Source: Datisca glomerata (taxonomy: Eukaryota; Streptophyta; Magnoliopsida; Cucurbitales; Datiscaceae). From it: 64,000 bases of DNA. Below, one piece after another: positions 60,541 through 64,000 of the stretch. The stretch covers positions 485,273 through 549,272 of the forward strand of contig QANY01007306.1 of assembly GCA_003255025.1 (NCBI GenBank). Direction: 5' to 3'. The stretch's first letter is position 1; each line of letters opens with the position of its first letter. The position numbers and the translations under genes are program-made. The notes beneath the pieces were generated by a model. That model saw nothing but the letters and a program-made list of their open reading frames with translations, was not told the origin of the DNA and ran no database searches.

Positions 60541-62716
60541 AAAAAATTAGATATGACCAAGTATGTTGTAAGTACCTCACACGTTTTGTACATATGTAAA
60601 CAAAATCAGTACAGGTACCATATCACGAACGATATCGAAGCAGCTCCCTTCAAAACATTATGTACGTGTTGATTTTATGGGATTTAAATTATATGTATAT
60701 TATTTATGGATGACGCTTGAGATATGCATATATAATATAAGAGGCACATGATGATTTTAACTAGGCGATGCCCATTGAATTGGACACAAGAAGATTAAAC
60801 CATGAGGTTTGGTGAGACCAAAGTAGATAATACTTTCAGGAAGAGCTATATAAATGATTTTTTTAGGCTATCAATGTAAATAAATGATCGGTCATATTTT
60901 TTTAACACATATTACCGATGGACCCCACTAAGAAAGGGTATTTATCATGTTGTCCCCTCAAAAAATTATGGAGAAACATGTTTTAAAAAACACAACACTT
61001 CCACGATACAAATGCGTGTATCCTGAACGTTCATCACGTTTATAAAAAAAATTGAAAAACGTAAAGGTACTATACACTGACATGCAGAGTGACTTACGCT
61101 AGTCATTATGCACTGACATGTACAGTAATTGTGTACTGACGGCAAAGTACACTTATTTTTATTATTTTTTGAAATTGAAAAAAAGAGTCACACATAAGGT
61201 AAATAAAATATTTACTTTATGTAATTAATTTAGCTACATGCGTTTGCAATTTAAAACTGACGAGTCAAAGCGTAAGCAATCCTCACTAATTTAACTAGGT
61301 GAGGAGAAATAAACTCTATATTTGTCGACTTCAAGTCATTTAGTGGTTGGATGACAGAGTATTTCCGTCCGTTCATGTTTATGGCCAAACAAATCAGAAT
61401 TTGATTACATGTTTTATGATAAGTAATTAATTTGATTACATGTAAATAAATGATTTACATAAGAGACTACGTTGACCTCACATCTCCCACTGATTATATG
61501 CTGTGTAAACCTTAGTTGAGGAAAAACGTCGAACATGATTTGATGATTCTGGAAAACCAACCCCCCTTTGTTCTTGAGATGATTTATAATTTTTCATCCG
61601 TCCATGCCTCTTTCAAACCCGAATTCTAAGGGAAAAATAGAGATATTTCACGGAGAAACAATCAACGCAATATATTTCATCCTTGTTTCACCCTCATTTG
61701 CTCCGATAGGTTTAGAGCAAAAACTGAAGAGAATTGTGTCAAAATCTCATCAAATTCTGAGTTTCTAACCCTAACCTCCAAGTATTTTTTAAACTACCAT
61801 CTCAAACACATGAGAACCGATTCGAGCCATACATGGAAAATGAAATCCAAAGCCTATGAAACGCCATAAGGCCGGGATGAGTGGTCACTTGTCGGTCTTA
61901 TTTTCAACTTGGTTTCGAGCTGGAATAGAGACGAGAAGCGAGAGCAAGAAACAAAGGAGAAACAGAGACGAGTGAAGAGTGTGAAAAGAAGAGAGGGGGA
62001 AATATAGAGAAACAGTAAGGAAAGCAAGAGAGAAAAAAAAATGCACAAATGAGAAACCGAGTGAAAATTAGAGAGAGACAGAGAGTGAGGGGGAAGAAGA
62101 TGAAGAAGCTGAGAATATACTTAAGCCGTGTGATTTAATTGGACTAAAAAGACTTTAAGCCGGCCATATTTTTAAACTGGGCTGAAATTTGTAATTTCTC
62201 GGGGAGTTGATGATTGCCGGGGTACAAAAACTACTTGAGCCCAAGCCGATTCCCAAGGCACACTTCAAAGGTAATGTCCAAGAAACCTCCACCTGGTCAA
62301 AGCCCAGATTGAGACTGGACTAGGGTCTGTCGTCCTGGACCGAGTAATATTACAAAAGCTTGAAACGCTGGTATAAAGTTGGTAGTTTTTAAAAAGTATC
62401 TATAAGTTATAAAAACTTGCTATAAAATTAAAACCCAAAACGCAAGAAAAAGAAAAATACTTTTTCTCGAACAAACCCCACCACTATTCAATCATATCCT
62501 TCAACCGACCATCAACTTGACAACTCATGGATGATACAATCTTAATTACCGTAGACCGCGAGACACGAGAATACCTCCATAGGAACTACCAAAGCACGTA
62601 CCAAAAACTCCAGTAGTCCCACAATTCAATATTTTGTCCTTTAGTACTCGTCACCAGTGAATCCGTGTTCTTCAACCCCCAGAATCGGAAACTAAACCGA
62701 AGTCTCATAGCCGCCA

Positions 62717-62718
<2 letters not shown>
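60541..62718. other. Spacer, no gene seen
   Basis: About 2.2 kb without supported coding sequence. It has short direct repeats ACACTGACATG / GCACTGACATG (61074 and 61109) and, from 61920-62100, an AGAGA-rich stretch. The last few hundred bases are the upstream region of the gene at 62824. Confidence 0.6.

Positions 62719-62756
<38 letters not shown>
62719..62756. repeat. (CT)n microsatellite upstream of the gene
   Basis: An uninterrupted CT run of about 38 bp, some 70-105 bp upstream of the start codon. Pyrimidine tracts at this distance are common in plant 5' regions and may act as a Y-patch or GAGA-type element. Confidence 0.95.
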
Positions 62757-62759
<3 letters not shown>

Positions 62760-62762
62760 TCC

Positions 62763-62770
62763 AATATAAA
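62763..62770 (+). promoter_or_regulatory. Candidate TATA box
   Basis: ATATAAAA about 55 bp before the ATG, just downstream of the CT tract. If used, the 5'-UTR would be very short (about 25-30 bases). Confidence 0.5.
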
Positions 62771-62823
62771 ACTCCATAATCATTTCCACTTTATCATAAA
62801 AAATTTCGGATTTCAAATCGACG

Positions 62824-63585
62824 ATGTGTAGGTCGACGGATTTTCAGCGGTTCCACGCCGATAAGGATCGGTTAAAGATCAGAGGTTTCTTCGTTCAGTT
62901 TTCGGGTCTCAAATCGAAAACCCCATTACTCGATTCGCTTACTCTTCTGTTTCTCCCTCGTATCAACGAGAATTTCCTCGAGATTGACGGGTCGAAAATA
63001 CGACCCGATTCTCCAGCTTTTCTTACTCTTCACCGGGTTATCTCTTCGTCCAATACGAAGGATGTAGTGTTCGGGAGCAGAGAACGTGTTCGGGCCGGCG
63101 AGGGAGTCCGGTTCGAAGTGCACATGAGTGAAGAGAAGGTCGTGAAGGGGATTTTCAGGAAAGACGAGGACGAAGAATGGAAGTTGGAGTGCACGTGCGC
63201 GCTCGAGAGTGAGATGGTCGGATTTGATGTCGAAGAGGCGGAGGTATGCGTTGACGTTGAAGGACACGTGGCGATGCACGAAAGGATGGCAATGGTGGCG
63301 AATAAAAAGAAGACGACGAAGAGGTTTAGTGGGCTTGATGAGATTCCAGAGCAGCGAGAGATGGAGACTGAATCGGATGATTGTTGTTGTTCGTGTGGGG
63401 AATCAGGAATCGGATCCGACGGTGAAGATTCAGAAGGAGAAGAGGGAGAGGAAGAAGAGAGAGAGATGGACGTGGAAGGAGTTAGATGGGCCGTAGATGT
63501 GGGTATTTGGGTCATGTGTTTGGGAGTGGGTCTCTTGGTTTCTAGGGCTTCTGCTAAGAGATTGAGACGTAAAATAATACTTTAG
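62824..63585 (+). CDS. Probable tail-anchored protein of unknown function (253 residues)
   Basis: The only intact host gene in the window: single exon, ATG at 62824, stop at 63583-63585. Composition is GC-richer than its surroundings, with normal codon variety. The N-terminal ~160 residues (starting MCRSTDFQRFHADKDRLKIR) look like a compact soluble domain with alternating hydrophobic strands. Residues ~185-195 hold a Cys cluster (DDCCCSCGES). An acidic Glu/Asp run spans ~197-216. A hydrophobic segment (WAVDVGIWVMCLGVGLLVSR, ~222-241) lies near the C-terminus, followed by a basic tail (KRLRRK). This layout suggests a tail-anchored membrane protein with the bulk facing the cytosol. I do not recognise the family and assign no function. 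The start is supported by the TATA box and CT tract upstream; no earlier in-frame ATG is seen close by. Confidence 0.85.
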   Translation: MCRSTDFQRFHADKDRLKIRGFFVQFSGLKSKTPLLDSLTLLFLPRINENFLEIDGSKIRPDSPAFLTLHRVISSSNTKDVVFGSRERVRAGEGVRFEVHMSEEKVVKGIFRKDEDEEWKLECTCALESEMVGFDVEEAEVCVDVEGHVAMHERMAMVANKKKTTKRFSGLDEIPEQREMETESDDCCCSCGESGIGSDGEDSEGEEGEEEEREMDVEGVRWAVDVGIWVMCLGVGLLVSRASAKRLRRKIIL

Positions 63586-64000
63586 AACAAATTCTCGTTT
63601 TTTTTCTTTAATTGTTTTATATGTAATTGTAGTTGAAATAGATAACTGTAAGGTTCAATTTTGATGAAAGAAAATACTGGAGAGGATCTATGTTCATACA
63701 TATTGATAATATTGATTTTGTTAAAAAAACAAGGGAAACAATATTGATTTCTAAAAGTTATTAAACTGGAACTCTAAATTAATTATTTTATAAAAATAGA
63801 TCATATCACTACTTTTTACTTACTTTGGTCCCATGCCCACCATCGATTCAAAATCGGTCTGTGAAGTTATTAAAAAACTCATTCACGAATTTGAAACGAT
63901 AATTAAAAAAAATTGATGATTACACTTTTTCATTACATGAAACTCCACCTCTTCGTTTCTCTCACTTGCATTTCATTTCCCTCATTCTCACTTATTGTTA
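63586..64000. other. 3' flank of the gene, no further gene seen
   Basis: AT-rich. T-rich near-upstream-type elements (63598-63630) could serve polyadenylation. No canonical AATAAA is seen. The remaining sequence has no recognisable feature. Confidence 0.5.

Noticed and set aside
62586..62816. Minus-strand frame through the CT tract, with an RERERE run
   Set aside because: The Arg/Glu run is the translation of the microsatellite, and it overlaps the promoter of the intact gene.
62926..63515. Antisense and alternative-frame open frames across the gene at 62824
   Set aside because: They are shadows of the GC-richer coding sequence; the main frame is longer, starts after promoter elements and has a sensible domain layout.

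Overview
The window is nuclear DNA of a flowering plant, probably a eudicot. It is AT-rich and consists almost entirely of nested transposable elements, with spliced-gene fragments that carry introns, Ty3/gypsy Tat, Ty1/copia and L1-like elements, MULE and CACTA DNA transposons, and an endogenous plant pararetrovirus. The species cannot be named from the sequence. Only one gene looks intact: a 253-residue, probably tail-anchored protein at 62824-63585. I saw no rRNA or tRNA genes and no CRISPR array.

Layout. 1-5506: 3' part of a Tat-lineage Ty3/gypsy element (RNase H, second RNase H, integrase, 3'-UTR tandem repeats, 3' LTR). 5507-8368: AT-rich spacer. 8369-13976: a complete but dead Ty1/copia element (copia-A) with both LTRs, PBS, PPT and a 5-bp target duplication; it carries an antisense fragment of another copia gag and has a rearranged 5' LTR. 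15084-16290: a CACTA-like terminus followed by a fragment of an ER-type Ca2+-ATPase gene. 16290-17881: an LTR-like block. 17882-25090: an L1-type LINE on the minus strand, split by a 4.47-kb CACTA-type element (20204-24677, TSD TCA) that carries gene-like spliced sequence. 25726-36551: a MULE with a mudrA-type transposase and a DUF1985-type gene, split by a second CACTA-type element (31423-35390) that has captured calreticulin exons with their introns. 38336-51440: a rearranged cluster of endogenous caulimovirid fragments, both inverted and directly repeated. 51441-59690: a second Ty1/copia element (copia-B) with a truncated 5' LTR, long GA-rich duplications and a nested hAT-type MITE. 59691-60540: another LINE fragment. 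62824-63585: the intact gene, with a TATA box and a CT tract upstream.

The elements do not form a pathway. The order of events can be read from the nesting: the LINE is older than the CACTA element inside it, the MULE is older than the CACTA element inside it, and copia-B is older than its MITE. I found no convincing new biological system. The strongest candidates for follow-up are the calreticulin-bearing CACTA element, the second gene-bearing CACTA element, the Ca2+-ATPase fragment, and the pararetrovirus cluster, whose ~2-kb inverted arms could make double-stranded RNA. All coding assignments come from reading translations by eye; no database search was run.
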